Counted from the first letter of the stretch, positions 47,738 to 57,739 are shown. The stretch: DNA of 64,000 bases from Neorhizobium sp. SOG26 (GCF_003491345.1 NZ_CP025512.1:2587001-2651000); one strand, 5' to 3'. Numbers and translations: made by a program. Notes: a model not told the origin generated them from the letters alone.

Positions 47738-47795
47738 CTCTCCAAGGCGCGGATCGCCGCCCGGCCATCATCCTCAATGCCATTGAGGTTACGGC

Positions 47796-48425
47796 TTAGC
47801 AGAAACCTGCCTGCTTCAACAACTGATATGCTTGAATGACAGCACGAAAACGTTCTTCGGATCCGCGGTCTCCGCCATTGGCATCGGGGTGGTGTTTCTT
47901 GACCAATTCCTTGTAGCGGCTCTTGATTTCCGCCGATGTCGCATTGGCGCCAAGACCCATCGTATCAAAGGCTTTGGCTTCGAGCGTCTTCAGCTTTCGC
48001 CCCTGCGTCTCGTAGCGTCCGCCCCCGCCGGCGCGCGCCTGCGACACGAAGCCGAACGGGTCCTTGAAGCGCTGCTGGGTATGGGCGGCACCTGAGCGCG
48101 CCGTGGAATGCAGCGGTGCATCCTTGGCCGACTTGTTGACGCCCACCGTCCAGGTCGGGCGATGACCAGTGATCGCTTCCTTCTGGTAGCGCGCGATCTC
48201 GGTGTCCGACAGGCCCGAAAAATAGTTGTAGCCCTTGTTGTATTCGCGCACGTGCTCGAAGCAGAAGAGGAAGAACTGGCCTTCGGCATTGCGCCCGACC
48301 GGCGCGCGGTGAACGCCCGGCTTGTCGCACCCGTCCCACTGGCACGTGGGAGCCTGAGGCGTAGCCTCCTGCTCACGCTTGCGGCGCGTCCTGATGCGAT
48401 CGAAATATTTGGAATCTAATTTCAT
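47796..48425 (-). CDS. J-domain protein with C-terminal DnaJ motif
   Basis: The 209-residue protein has a CDKPG/HRAP N-terminal region (WDGCDKPGVHRAP, with Cys and His residues that may bind metal) and a C-terminal J domain with the HPD motif in ELVKKHHPDANGG. It would stimulate DnaK. Placement directly before cobS is usual in rhizobia. Confidence 0.85.
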   Translation of the reverse strand: MKLDSKYFDRIRTRRKREQEATPQAPTCQWDGCDKPGVHRAPVGRNAEGQFFLFCFEHVREYNKGYNYFSGLSDTEIARYQKEAITGHRPTWTVGVNKSAKDAPLHSTARSGAAHTQQRFKDPFGFVSQARAGGGGRYETQGRKLKTLEAKAFDTMGLGANATSAEIKSRYKELVKKHHPDANGGDRGSEERFRAVIQAYQLLKQAGFC

Positions 48426-48542
48426 AAGGCCTTCATTATGGGATTATGAAGAGGGCGGAACAAGAATTGACAAAGCGCTTTCTTGCTGGTTTCTGGGTAC
48501 CCCTCTTGCGTCGCCCGAGCCCCTTGAGGAGCGAGAAAACAA

Positions 48543-48824
48543 ATGTCAGTCCGTGCCCGGATCGAAGCTCTTCTGACCAGTGAACTCGAACCTGAGCGGC
48601 TCGTCGTGATCGACGAAAGCCACCAGCATGCCGGTCACCAACCCGACATCACCGGAACTGGCGAAACCCATATGCGGGTACGCATCGTGTCCAAAAAATT
48701 CTCCGGGATGAGCCGGCTCGACCGGCATCGGACGGTGAATGCTCTTCTGAAGCCGGAACTGGATGCAGGCCTGCATGCACTGGCTGTGGAGGCATCTGCG
48801 CCGGGTGAACCGACCCGCTGGTAG
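48543..48824 (+). CDS. BolA-family protein
   Basis: A 93-residue protein with the BolA fold: RIEALLTSELEPERLVVIDE, HAGHQPDITGTGETHMRVRI and the class signature LDRHRTVNALLKPEL with LHALAVEA. BolA proteins work with monothiol glutaredoxins in iron homeostasis. GAGGAG precedes the ATG. It is divergent from the J-domain gene. Confidence 0.9.
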   Translation: MSVRARIEALLTSELEPERLVVIDESHQHAGHQPDITGTGETHMRVRIVSKKFSGMSRLDRHRTVNALLKPELDAGLHALAVEASAPGEPTRW

Positions 48825-48883
48825 TGGATCCTAGATAGGTATTCGGCGCCGTTCGGCCAAGACGGCAGTCACAAAATCCAGCA

Positions 48884-49768
48884 CTATTCCGCTGGCAAAT
48901 CGGCCTCATCGGCAGGCCGTATCCGCAGCCGGGTGATGCGGTTCTTTTCGCGCTTCATGACGATGAACCGCTTGCCGTAGAAGGTGAAGGCCTGCCGCTC
49001 CTGCGGGATGAGCTTCGACTCGTAGATGACAAGCCCGGCAATCGTCGTCGCCTCGCCATCCGGCAGGTTCCAGTCGAGCGCGCGGTTGAGGTCCCGGATC
49101 GGCACCGAGCCATCCACGACGATCGAGCCATCGGCCTCCTGCCGCACGCCCTGGATCTCGATATCGTGTTCGTCCGCGATATCGCCGACGATTTCTTCCA
49201 GGATGTCCTCGAGTGTCACGATGCCCTGCATCGTCCCGTATTCGTCGACAACGACAGCAAAATGCATCTTGCGCCGCAGGAACGCGCCAAGCTGGTTCTT
49301 GAGGCTGGTGCTGTCGGGCACGAACCAGGGCTTTTGCGCAATCCTGACGAGGTCGATGGTTTCCGGCTGCACGCCGGGCTCCGCAAGTGCGCGCAGCAGG
49401 TCCTTGGCGTGAACCACGCCGATGATGTTCTCGATCGAATTGCGCCACACCGGCATGCGGGTGAACGGGCTTTCGAGGATCGCCCGCACCGAAACCTCCG
49501 GCGGGTCATCGGCATTGACGGCACGCATCACCGTGCGGTGCTTCATGACATCGGAGACCTCGAGTTCCTCGAGATCGAAAAGTCCACTCAGGCGGTCGCG
49601 ATCCTGCCTGTCGAACTTGCCCTCCCGGTGGAGCGCATCGAGCGCGGCATGCAGGTCGTCGTGGGTGGAGAAACCAAGCGTCTCCCTGGACAAGGATGCG
49701 CCGGACCAGCGGAGAAGCCCGCGGATCAGCGCATTGACCAAGCGTGAACCCATACCCCCGGACGTCAT
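48884..49768 (-). CDS. CorC/HlyC-type CBS protein lacking DUF21 domain
   Basis: The 294-residue protein has a CBS pair (LEVSDVMKHRTVM, PFTRMPVWRNSIENIIGVVH and VVVDEYGTMQGIVTLEDILEE) and a C-terminal CorC_HlyC domain. The N-terminal four-helix DUF21 membrane domain expected of the rhizobial aroB neighbour is absent; the protein starts MTSGGMGSRLVNALIRGLLR, which corresponds to the region just after DUF21. ATG overlaps the aroB stop by four bases. Either an in-frame deletion or a CorC-like short form. Confidence 0.75.
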   Translation of the reverse strand: MTSGGMGSRLVNALIRGLLRWSGASLSRETLGFSTHDDLHAALDALHREGKFDRQDRDRLSGLFDLEELEVSDVMKHRTVMRAVNADDPPEVSVRAILESPFTRMPVWRNSIENIIGVVHAKDLLRALAEPGVQPETIDLVRIAQKPWFVPDSTSLKNQLGAFLRRKMHFAVVVDEYGTMQGIVTLEDILEEIVGDIADEHDIEIQGVRQEADGSIVVDGSVPIRDLNRALDWNLPDGEATTIAGLVIYESKLIPQERQAFTFYGKRFIVMKREKNRITRLRIRPADEADLPAE

Positions 49769-50913
49769 TTCGGCCGTTTTTCCTCCAGGAAGCTCAGCAC
49801 CTCGGACGGCGGCACATCGTCCGCAATAAAGGACTGGCCGACACCGTGGGTGAGGATGAAGGTGAGCTTGCCGCCCTTTACCTTCTTGTCCTGCGCGATC
49901 GCATCGAGCAGCTTTTCCGTCGGCGGAAGTTCGCCCGGGATCTCGCCCATCGTGGTCGGGAGACCGACTTCCCGCAGATGCGCTTCGACGCGCTTGGCGT
50001 CATCCGGGCTTGCGAGGTTGAGGCGCGCGGAGAACTGGTGCGCCAGCACCATGCCGATTGCAACACCTTCGCCATGCACGAGACGGCTGCTGTCATATTG
50101 CGTTGCCGCTTCCAGCGCATGGCCGAATGTATGACCGAGGTTGAGAAGCGCGCGGCGGCCCGTCTCGCGCTCGTCTTCCACCACAACGTCCGCCTTGGCC
50201 TGGCAACTGACGGCTATCGCCTCGATGCGCTCAGGCCCGCCTTCAAAAACCTTCTTCCAGTTCTTCTCCAGCCACGCGAAGAAATCCGGCTTGTCGATCA
50301 GCCCGTATTTGGCGACTTCCGCATAACCGGCGCGGAACTCCCGCTCTGAAAGGGAGTCGAGCGCAGCACTATCGGCCAGGACCAGGTCGGGCTGGTGGAA
50401 CACGCCAAGAAGGTTCTTGCCATGGCGGGTGTTGATGCCGGTCTTGCCGCCGACGGAAGAGTCGACCTGCGCCAGCAGGGTCGTCGGGATCTGCACGAAG
50501 CGCACGCCGCGCCGCACGATGCCGGCGGCAAAGCCGGCAAGGTCGCCGATGACTCCGCCGCCAAGCGCAATCACCGCATCATTGCGCTCGATGCGCGCCG
50601 TCAGCACCATGTCGCAGACCGTCGACAGGTGTTCGAGGCTCTTGGTTTTTTCGCCCGCCGGTAGCGACAGCGACACCGCCTCGATGCCATCCGTCTGCAG
50701 GCTGTCCATCAAAGCTTCGAGATAATGCGCCCCGACATGTTCGTCGGTGACGATCGCCGCCCGGCGACCCTTCAGCCGCGAGGTGATCTCACCGCCTGCC
50801 CGGCCGATCAGGCCAGGCCCGATCAGGATGTCATAGGCGCGGCCTTCCAGCGGCACATGCACCAGGCGCTCGGCAGCGCGCTCGTTTGCACCTTCGGGTT
50901 TGGAAATGTTCAT
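49765..50913 (-). CDS. aroB: 3-dehydroquinate synthase
   Basis: The 382-residue NAD/zinc enzyme is step two of the shikimate pathway. It has NAD-binding VIALGGGVIGDLAGFAA, VDSSVGGKTGIN and the metal-site LLNLGHTFGHALEA. It overlaps aroK by four bases upstream and the CBS gene by four downstream, so aroK-aroB-corC is one coupled operon. Confidence 0.95.
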   Translation of the reverse strand: MNISKPEGANERAAERLVHVPLEGRAYDILIGPGLIGRAGGEITSRLKGRRAAIVTDEHVGAHYLEALMDSLQTDGIEAVSLSLPAGEKTKSLEHLSTVCDMVLTARIERNDAVIALGGGVIGDLAGFAAGIVRRGVRFVQIPTTLLAQVDSSVGGKTGINTRHGKNLLGVFHQPDLVLADSAALDSLSEREFRAGYAEVAKYGLIDKPDFFAWLEKNWKKVFEGGPERIEAIAVSCQAKADVVVEDERETGRRALLNLGHTFGHALEAATQYDSSRLVHGEGVAIGMVLAHQFSARLNLASPDDAKRVEAHLREVGLPTTMGEIPGELPPTEKLLDAIAQDKKVKGGKLTFILTHGVGQSFIADDVPPSEVLSFLEEKRPK

Positions 50914-51491
50914 GACAGGCGACTTTCGTGATGCATGTCAGCCACGGCCAACAGGACGGAATTGGCCATGACATCCTTGCGGACATTGATGGAGGGCACC
51001 GTCAGGTCCGCTTCAGCATAGATCGGGTAACGCTGGATCATCAGGTTTTCCAGCGTCTGCCTGGGGTTTTCGGTCTTCAGCAAGGGCCGGTTGTCGCGCT
51101 TGCTGACCCGCTCCCAGAGGATGTCGAGATCGGCCTTCAGCCAGACCGAGATGGCGCCACTCGCCCTGATCTGCTTGCGGGTGTTTTCGTTGATGAAGGC
51201 GCCGCCGCCGGTGGAGATGACCTTGGGGCCGTTCCTCATGAGGCGCTCGATCACCCGGGTCTCAAGCGCCCGGAACTCCGTCTCGCCGTAGCTTGAAAAA
51301 AGCTCGGGGATGGTCATCCGCGAGACCTTCTCGATCTCGGCATCGGTATCGACGAAGGGGATGGAGAGGCTTTGGGCGACCAGTTTCCCGATCACCGACT
51401 TGCCAGCGCCCATGAGACCCACAAAGACCAGATTCCGCCTGCCAAGCACAGCGCGCGCCTGTTCGGCAACGGAGGTTAATGTTTCTGTCAT
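50910..51491 (-). CDS. aroK: Shikimate kinase
   Basis: The 193-residue P-loop kinase has Walker A GLMGAGKSVIGKLVA, DTDAEIEK and STGGGAFINENTR for shikimate binding. It phosphorylates shikimate. It is the first gene of the aroK-aroB-corC operon. It is divergent from the small membrane gene at 51639. Confidence 0.93.
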   Translation of the reverse strand: MTETLTSVAEQARAVLGRRNLVFVGLMGAGKSVIGKLVAQSLSIPFVDTDAEIEKVSRMTIPELFSSYGETEFRALETRVIERLMRNGPKVISTGGGAFINENTRKQIRASGAISVWLKADLDILWERVSKRDNRPLLKTENPRQTLENLMIQRYPIYAEADLTVPSINVRKDVMANSVLLAVADMHHESRLS

Positions 51492-51638
51492 TGTCGTGTC
51501 CCGTTTGAGGAAACGGTATCGACAAATGCTCCCGCAGCGTCAAGCCGTCGCAACCTTGAAAGGCAACAGGTGTTTGTTAGCTGTTGCCCTTCCGCCAAGG
51601 TTCGTCGATATAGTGCACCTCGTGCTGCGGAGTCTTGA

Positions 51639-51794
51639 ATGCCCACCCTATTCCGTTTCTTGTTCGTCCTGGCGGTGATTGCCGGCATCATTTATGGAAG
51701 CATGGTGGCTCTCGTGATGCTGGTTGAGCCGCGTGAGCGGGATGTCACGGTGCGCATCCCTTCCGAGCGGTTGAACCCGGCGCCGGCGCAGTAA
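51639..51794 (+). CDS. Small membrane protein upstream of xerD
   Basis: A 51-residue protein with one membrane helix (FLFVLAVIAGIIYGSMVAL) and a conserved-looking tail, VEPRERDVTVRIPSERLNP. GGAG sits six bases before the ATG. Database entries sometimes call such proteins histidine kinase, without support. It lies 15 bases before xerD and is likely co-transcribed. Confidence 0.75.
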   Translation: MPTLFRFLFVLAVIAGIIYGSMVALVMLVEPRERDVTVRIPSERLNPAPAQ

Positions 51795-51809
51795 CCACGG
51801 CGGAGGCCC

Positions 51810-52754
51810 ATGGCCGATCTTTCCCGAGCGCATATCGAAGCATTCCTCGAGATGATGAGTGCCGAACGGGGTGCGGCCGGAAATACACTTTCCTCCTACC
51901 AGCGTGACCTGGACGACCTGCATGGCTTCCTCGCGGGGCAGGATAAGTCGCCGCTCAATGCCAGCAGCACTGATCTTTCCGCCTATCTCGCCCATCTGAA
52001 CAGCCAGGGATTTGCCGCCTCCTCGCAGGCACGGCGGTTGTCTGCCATGCGGCAGTTCTACAAGTTCCTTTATGCCGAAGGCCTGCGCGGCGACGATCCC
52101 TCGTCTATCCTCGACGCCCCGAAGAAAAGCCGCTCCTTGCCCAAGACCATGAGCGAGGAGGATGTGACCCGCCTGCTCGAGTTGGCGGCTGCGGAAGCCT
52201 CGCAAGTTGGTCCTGACCAACTGACGCGCCTGCGAATGCATGCCCTTCTCGAGCTGCTTTATGCCACGGGCATGCGTGTCAGCGAGCTTGTGTCGCTGCC
52301 GGCCAAGGTGCTGGACCAGGAAGGCCGCTTCCTGATGATCCGCGGCAAGGGCAACAAGGAACGGCTCGTTCCGTTGTCACGTTCAGCCATTGCGGCCATG
52401 AAAGCTTATGCGCAGGCGCGCACGGCAGCGATTGCGAAGACGGGAGACAGCCCCTGGCTCTTTCCATCATCGGGCAAGGAGGGCTATCTTCCGCGCCAGG
52501 TCTTCGCGCGGGACCTGAAGGCACTCGCCGCCCGCGCGGGGCTCAAGACGACCGCAATCTCGCCGCACGTCATGCGGCACGCCTTTGCAAGCCATCTTCT
52601 TCAGAATGGCGCAGACCTTCGTGTGGTGCAGGAACTGCTTGGACATTCAGACATTTCAACCACGCAGATATATACCCATGTACTGGAAGAACGGCTGCGG
52701 GAGCTGGTGGAAACACATCACCCTCTTGCAAAACAGGCCAAAAACGCTGATTAG
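51810..52754 (+). CDS. xerD: Site-specific tyrosine recombinase XerD
   Basis: A 314-residue recombinase for chromosome dimer resolution at dif. Catalytic residues appear in [11 protein letters not shown] (Arg), [12 protein letters not shown] (His/Arg) and [15 protein letters not shown] (Tyr near residue 290). GGAGG precedes the ATG. The 314-residue length and core context argue for host XerD rather than a phage integrase. Confidence 0.92.
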   Translation: MADLSRAHIEAFLEMMSAERGAAGNTLSSYQRDLDDLHGFLAGQDKSPLNASSTDLSAYLAHLNSQGFAASSQARRLSAMRQFYKFLYAEGLRGDDPSSILDAPKKSRSLPKTMSEEDVTRLLELAAAEASQVGPDQLTRLRMHALLELLYATGMRVSELVSLPAKVLDQEGRFLMIRGKGNKERLVPLSRSAIAAMKAYAQARTAAIAKTGDSPWLFPSSGKEGYLPRQVFARDLKALAARAGLKTTAISPHVMRHAFASHLLQNGADLRVVQELLGHSDISTTQIYTHVLEERLRELVETHHPLAKQAKNAD

Positions 52755-52816
52755 AGGCGCCAAGCTGAACGGGAACTCCGTGTTCCTGAGGTAGAAATAA
52801 CCGGAAACCGGACCTG

Positions 52817-53770
52817 ATGCAGACTTATCTCGATTTCGAAAAGCCAATCTCCGACCTCGAGGCGAAGATCCATGAGCTGAAGAAGCTTGCATCCGAGGAC
52901 GAGAGTATCGACACTTCGGACGAGATCAATCGCCTTGAAGGACGTGTCCGGGAAGCACAGCGGGAAATCTATTCCAAGCTCGGCGCCTGGGAAAAGACCC
53001 AGGTGGCGCGTCATCCGCAGCGCCCCCACTTCGTCGATTACGCCGCCGCTTTGTTCACGGACTTCACGCCGCTCGCCGGCGACAGGAACTTCGGTGAAGA
53101 CGCTGCCATCCAGGCCGGCCTTGCACGCTTCAATGGCATGCCGGTCGCCGTCATGGGCCAGGAAAAGGGTTTCGACACCAAGACCCGTCTCAAGCACAAC
53201 TTCGGCAGCCCGCGGCCGGAAGGCTACCGCAAGGCCATCCGCATCATGGAGATGGCGGACCGCTTCCATCTGCCGGTCATATCGCTGATCGACACGGCCG
53301 GCGCCTATCCCGGCGTTGGCGCGGAAGAACGCGGCCAGGCGGAAGCCATCGCCCGTTCCACGGAAATGTGCCTTGGCATCAAGGTGCCGATGGTCTCGGT
53401 TGTCATCGGCGAAGGCGGCTCGGGCGGCGCGATCGCGATCGCCACCGGCAACCGCGTCTACATGCTCGAGCACTCGATCTATTCGGTCATCTCGCCGGAA
53501 GGTGCAGCATCGATCCTGTGGCGCGACTCCACCCGCGCCCGCGAAGCGGCAACCAACATGAAGATCACTGCGGAAGACCTGAAGGCGCTCGGCATCATCG
53601 ACGACATTATTCCAGAACCCGTCGGCGGTGCCCATCGCGACCCGGCAACGGTGATCGCTGCCACCGGTAAGGTCGTGGAATCGGCGCTCAAGGACCTCAG
53701 CAGCCTGTCCGGCGAGGAAGTGCGTGCCGCACGTCGCCAAAAATTCCTGGACATCGGCCGCAACCTCTGA
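52817..53770 (+). CDS. accA: Acetyl-CoA carboxylase carboxyltransferase subunit alpha
   Basis: The 317-residue subunit begins [20 protein letters not shown] and contains [20 protein letters not shown] and [11 protein letters not shown] (oxyanion and CoA-binding loops). It transfers CO2 from biotin to acetyl-CoA, starting fatty-acid synthesis. Length is normal. Confidence 0.95.
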   Translation: MQTYLDFEKPISDLEAKIHELKKLASEDESIDTSDEINRLEGRVREAQREIYSKLGAWEKTQVARHPQRPHFVDYAAALFTDFTPLAGDRNFGEDAAIQAGLARFNGMPVAVMGQEKGFDTKTRLKHNFGSPRPEGYRKAIRIMEMADRFHLPVISLIDTAGAYPGVGAEERGQAEAIARSTEMCLGIKVPMVSVVIGEGGSGGAIAIATGNRVYMLEHSIYSVISPEGAASILWRDSTRAREAATNMKITAEDLKALGIIDDIIPEPVGGAHRDPATVIAATGKVVESALKDLSSLSGEEVRAARRQKFLDIGRNL

Positions 53771-53941
53771 CCAACCCAATTGCGGCCGATAGCCAAATTC
53801 GGCCACATTGCTGCATCAGTGAATCCACTGGCGGTCCGGCTGGACAGGCCGGCTTTAGCGGTTAAGAATATGTAAACACTGCCGCTTTAAATTTATGCCT
53901 GTACCGATTCCATTCGCCGTTCTAGTTCGTGTGGTCATCCG

Positions 53942-55246
53942 ATGCGCCTGAAACACATCGCTCTTGCCCTTCTCGTCGCGACCGCCCTGACGGGCTGCAA
54001 CGATACGCTCGATACAGCATCGATTGATCTGAAGAGCGTCAAGAACAAGGTCGAGCAGCCGCTGCCGTCGAAGATCCTGGCCGACATGCAGGCCAAGAAC
54101 ATGCCGCGCAACTCGCCGATCATGATCCGCATCTTCAAGGAAGAAGGTAAGCTGGAGATCTGGAAGGCGAAGGCGGACAACCGCTTCGACCTCATCAAGA
54201 GCTACGACATCTGCGCCTGGTCCGGCAAGCTAGGACCGAAGGTGAAGGAAGGCGACCGCCAGGCGCCCGAAGGCTTCTACAGCCTGACGCCGGCGCACCT
54301 GAACCCGAACTCGAAATATTATCTCGCCATCAACACCGGCTTCCCGAACCGCTATGACGCGGTGAACGGGCGCACCGGCTCCAACCTGATGATCCATGGC
54401 GCATGCTCGTCTTCGGGCTGCTATTCGATGACGGACGAGCAGGTGCTGGAAATCTACGCCTTTGCGCGTGATGCCTTCCGCGGCGGCCAGAGCTCGGTTC
54501 AGTTGCAGGCCTATCCGTTCCGCATGACGGCGGAAAACATGGCGCGCCATCGCGACAACCCGAACTACGACTTCTGGAAGATGATCAAGACGGGCTACGA
54601 CCACTTCGAGGTCACCAAGCGCCCGCCGGAAGTGAATGTCTGCGAAAAGAAATACGTCTTCAATCAGCAGCTCAGCGGCAACGGCACCTTCGCCCCCGCC
54701 TCGGCCTGCCCGCCGACCCAGACGCCGCCGGCGCTGGCGTCAGCCCTGACGTCCTACTCGAAGTCCTACGAACTTGCCTACCAGAAGGCGCTCGACAAGT
54801 ACCAGGACAAGGTCTGGTATGAGCCGACCGAAGCCGAGCGCAAGGCGGTCGTCGCCAACAAGCGCAAGGGCCGTGATCTCGCTTACGCACCGACCGGCAC
54901 CTCGCTCGAAGCCGGCAAGCTGATGAGCAAGGCCGAATTCGCGCAGATGATGGAAAAGCGGATGAACGGCGGCAAGGCGACGGGCGCACCGGCCAACAGC
55001 GTCATGCTGGCCTCGACCGCACCGTCCTCCCCCCGCGCATCTTCCGCAGCGGAGCGCATGAAGCAGGACCGCCTGCCGGCAGCAGCAACGACGACGGCAA
55101 GCGTACCGGCGACTGTTGCAGACGCCCGTGGCCAGACGGTTGCCGTTCCGGTTCCGGCGCAGAACCCGCTTGCCTATTCGGCACCGGCTGCACCGGTCGC
55201 CGAACAGGCCAAGAAGCCGTTCTGGAAGTTCTGGAGCAAGGAATGA
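53942..55246 (+). CDS. Lipoprotein L,D-transpeptidase (YkuD domain)
   Basis: A 434-residue lipoprotein. The lipobox ending TALTGC places the acylated Cys at residue 19. The YkuD domain (about 55-185) has the catalytic segment MIHGACSSSGCYSMTDEQV with His, Ser and Cys. A long Ala/Pro-rich C-terminal region (about 340-425) is low complexity. It would make 3-3 peptidoglycan cross-links or link proteins to the wall. Its stop overlaps tusA by four bases. Confidence 0.88.
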   Translation: MRLKHIALALLVATALTGCNDTLDTASIDLKSVKNKVEQPLPSKILADMQAKNMPRNSPIMIRIFKEEGKLEIWKAKADNRFDLIKSYDICAWSGKLGPKVKEGDRQAPEGFYSLTPAHLNPNSKYYLAINTGFPNRYDAVNGRTGSNLMIHGACSSSGCYSMTDEQVLEIYAFARDAFRGGQSSVQLQAYPFRMTAENMARHRDNPNYDFWKMIKTGYDHFEVTKRPPEVNVCEKKYVFNQQLSGNGTFAPASACPPTQTPPALASALTSYSKSYELAYQKALDKYQDKVWYEPTEAERKAVVANKRKGRDLAYAPTGTSLEAGKLMSKAEFAQMMEKRMNGGKATGAPANSVMLASTAPSSPRASSAAERMKQDRLPAAATTTASVPATVADARGQTVAVPVPAQNPLAYSAPAAPVAEQAKKPFWKFWSKE

Positions 55247-55476
55247 CCGTTCCAGCCGAAGATCTTTATGATCTTCGCGGGCTCAAATGTCCTCTTCCCG
55301 TGTTGAAGACACGCCGGCGGCTGAAAGACCTGCCGAGCGGTTACCGTTTGACGATCGAGACGACTGACCCGCTTGCGGGGATCGATATCCCGCATTTCTG
55401 CAACCAGGACGGCCACCAGCTTCTGCGGTCTGAAAAGACGGAGACCGGCCACCGTTTCCTGATCCAGAAGGCCTGA
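55243..55476 (+). CDS. tusA: TusA-type sulfurtransferase
   Basis: A 77-residue protein with LYDLRGLKCPLPVLKTRRRL, where the Cys carries persulfide, and the TusA/SirA fold end HFCNQDGHQLL. Likely roles are sulfur transfer for tRNA thiolation or cofactors. The start codon is inside an ATGA overlap with the L,D-transpeptidase gene. Confidence 0.85.
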   Translation: MTVPAEDLYDLRGLKCPLPVLKTRRRLKDLPSGYRLTIETTDPLAGIDIPHFCNQDGHQLLRSEKTETGHRFLIQKA

Positions 55477-55480
55477 TCGC

Positions 55481-56629
55481 CTACATCTTGAGGCCCGGCA
55501 CCGCCAGAGGGTTATCCTCGAGCGCGGCGCGATCCGGCCGGTCCACCCGCGGCTGGCCGGTAAAGGCGGCAAACAGGTCGGCCACGAAGCTTTCCGGCAG
55601 ATCCTGCGTGATCAGCACCATCCGCGTCAGGCGATCCGAACCCTCCGGCCATTTCGGCAGGCGCTCCGGCTGGTGAAATACGCTCTGCACGCCGTGCAGC
55701 ACGAGCGGCCGCTCCGGATTGTCGGACAGCGCCACGATCGCCTTCATGCGCAGCAGCTTCTCCCCATGCGCGGTGCGCAGCAAGTCCACGAACATCTCGA
55801 TGGCCATAGGATCGATCGGCTTGTCATGAACGAGCGAGAAGGAGCGGATGTTTTCGCCGTGGCGCGTCACATCATGATGATGATGGTGATGATCGTGCCC
55901 GTGATCATGGTCATGATGCCCGTGGTCGTGGTGATCATGATGGTGATGGCCAGCGATTTCCGCCTTCAGCCAGCGATCGACATCGGCGATCTTTGTCGCC
56001 GGGTCGTAGAGCCCGTTCTGCAGGATGGCAGCGCTGCCGGCTTCCGCCTTGTCGCCATCCACTCGCACCGCACGCGGATTGAGCGCCCGCAACCGGTCAT
56101 TCAGCGTTTCGACCGTCTGCGTATCGGCCAGCGACAGCTTCGAGATCACCAGGCGGTCGGCAACCGCGACCTGCTTCACCGCCTCCGTGTGGCGGTCGAG
56201 CGTCGATACACCATGCACGGCATCGACCACCGTCACGACACCTTCCAGCTCGAAGTTCTGCGCGATGATCGGGTTGCCCATCACCGACTGCATCACGGGC
56301 GCCGGATCGGCGAGACCCGTCGTTTCGATCACCACCCGTTTGATCGGCTGCAGCCGGCCCGTCTGGATGCCGTCCATCATATAGGCCAGCGTATCAACCA
56401 GTTCGCCGCGAACGGTGCAGCAGAGGCAACCGTTGGAAAGCTCCACCAAGGCATCGCCTGATGCCTCGACGAGGAAGTTGTCGATGCCGACCTCGCCGAA
56501 CTCATTGATGATGACGGCGGTGCCGCTGGTCGCCGGATCCTTCAGGATGCGGTTGAGAAGCGTCGATTTACCCGCGCCGAGAAAACCGGTCAGGATGGAA
56601 ACCGGGATCCGGCCTGAAACAGGTGACAT
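55481..56629 (-). CDS. COG0523 GTPase (CobW/ZNG1 type) with His-rich loop
   Basis: The 382-residue metallochaperone GTPase has P-loop LTGFLGAGKSTLLN, the metal motif GCLCC (CxCC) near residue 70, and NKXD replaced by SKLSLAD. A very His/Asp-rich stretch (about 236-262) resembles zinc-binding loops. It ends with a CobW_C domain. ATG 56629 is preferred; a TTG 12 bases earlier is also in frame. It sits 12 bases after the carboxypeptidase gene on the same strand, suggesting shared expression. Confidence 0.88.
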   Translation of the reverse strand: MSPVSGRIPVSILTGFLGAGKSTLLNRILKDPATSGTAVIINEFGEVGIDNFLVEASGDALVELSNGCLCCTVRGELVDTLAYMMDGIQTGRLQPIKRVVIETTGLADPAPVMQSVMGNPIIAQNFELEGVVTVVDAVHGVSTLDRHTEAVKQVAVADRLVISKLSLADTQTVETLNDRLRALNPRAVRVDGDKAEAGSAAILQNGLYDPATKIADVDRWLKAEIAGHHHHDHHDHGHHDHDHGHDHHHHHHDVTRHGENIRSFSLVHDKPIDPMAIEMFVDLLRTAHGEKLLRMKAIVALSDNPERPLVLHGVQSVFHQPERLPKWPEGSDRLTRMVLITQDLPESFVADLFAAFTGQPRVDRPDRAALEDNPLAVPGLKM

Positions 56630-56641
56630 TTTTATTTCCAA

Positions 56642-57739
56642 TCAAAAAGTCGGGCGCGGCTGCGGGATCGGAACCCGTGCGAGCCGCTTGTCGCCCTTGC
56701 CGGCCGAAACCGGTTCGCTGCCCGGGATGAGCCCTGCATAGCTGTAGACCGGCGGACGGGTCATCTCGTGGATATAAGGCGAGTGCATCACGGTGCGGCC
56801 GGCATCGTCGCGATTTTCACTGCGGATCTTGGCGGCCTTCGGATTGCAGATCTCGGCGCTCACGTCATTGACCTTGCTCGTGTCACCATAAGGGGCAAGC
56901 GCTGAGAATGGAACGCCGCTGTTCGGGTTGGTGGTCAGCCCCTGCTGCAGGAGGTTGGCCGAATCATCGGCGCGCCCGGCAAGGCTGTCGGAGCCGAGCA
57001 CGACGGAAATGACAGTGCGACCGTTGCGGGTGGCAGACGACACCTGGTTGAAGCCGGCGGCGCAGATGAACCCGGTCTTCATTCCATCGGCGCCGTCGAA
57101 GCGGCCGATCAGCGTATTGAAGTTCGGATACTGCTTGGAGCCGACATCGATGCCCTCAAGCGAGAAGTAGCTCTGGTATTCCGGAAAATCCTGCTTGATC
57201 CTGAGCGCCAGCAAAGCCAGGTCCCGCGCTGTGGTGTACTGCCCCTTGCCCGGAAGCCCGTGCGGATTGATGAAACGCGTCGAGGTCATGCCGAGCGCCT
57301 TGGCCTGGCTGTTCATCATCGCCACGAACTGGTCGTGCGAGCCACCAACCGTTTCAGCGATCGCCACGGCGATGTCGTTTGCGGATTTCACGAGCAGGAT
57401 CTTCAGGGCGCTGTCGACAGTGAGCTTCGAGCCCGGCTTGAAATAGGTCTTGCTCGCGGGCTCGGCGGCTGCCCGCTTGCTCATCGTAACCGGGCTGTCG
57501 AGCCGCAGCTTGCCGCTCTTCAACGCGTTGAAGGTAAGATAAGCCGTCATCAGCTTTGTGAGCGACGCCGGATACCATTTCAGGAAGGCGTCTTCATGCG
57601 CAAGAACCCTGCCCGTCTGTACATCGACGACCATTTTGGGATTGGCCGCTGCGGCTCCAGCCGAAAAGATGAGGCTGAGAGCGGAAACTGTGCAGATCGC
57701 TTGCGCAGTGCATGCGGAACGGAAGCCGGAGAACAGCAA
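56642..57739 (-). CDS. D-alanyl-D-alanine carboxypeptidase (PBP5/6 type)
   Basis: The 365-residue exported enzyme has a signal peptide, SxxK in PASLTKLMTAY (about residue 62), SxN in KSANDIAVA and KTG in GMKTGFICAAG. It trims peptidoglycan stem peptides. The C-terminus lacks a clear amphipathic anchor and has a proline-rich end. It heads a probable operon with the COG0523 GTPase. Confidence 0.88.
   Translation of the reverse strand: MLFSGFRSACTAQAICTVSALSLIFSAGAAAANPKMVVDVQTGRVLAHEDAFLKWYPASLTKLMTAYLTFNALKSGKLRLDSPVTMSKRAAAEPASKTYFKPGSKLTVDSALKILLVKSANDIAVAIAETVGGSHDQFVAMMNSQAKALGMTSTRFINPHGLPGKGQYTTARDLALLALRIKQDFPEYQSYFSLEGIDVGSKQYPNFNTLIGRFDGADGMKTGFICAAGFNQVSSATRNGRTVISVVLGSDSLAGRADDSANLLQQGLTTNPNSGVPFSALAPYGDTSKVNDVSAEICNPKAAKIRSENRDDAGRTVMHSPYIHEMTRPPVYSYAGLIPGSEPVSAGKGDKRLARVPIPQPRPTF

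Noticed and set aside
55870-55960. CAT/GATG-type short tandem repeats
   Set aside because: Explained by His/Asp codons of the metal-binding loop in the COG0523 GTPase; not a CRISPR or satellite.
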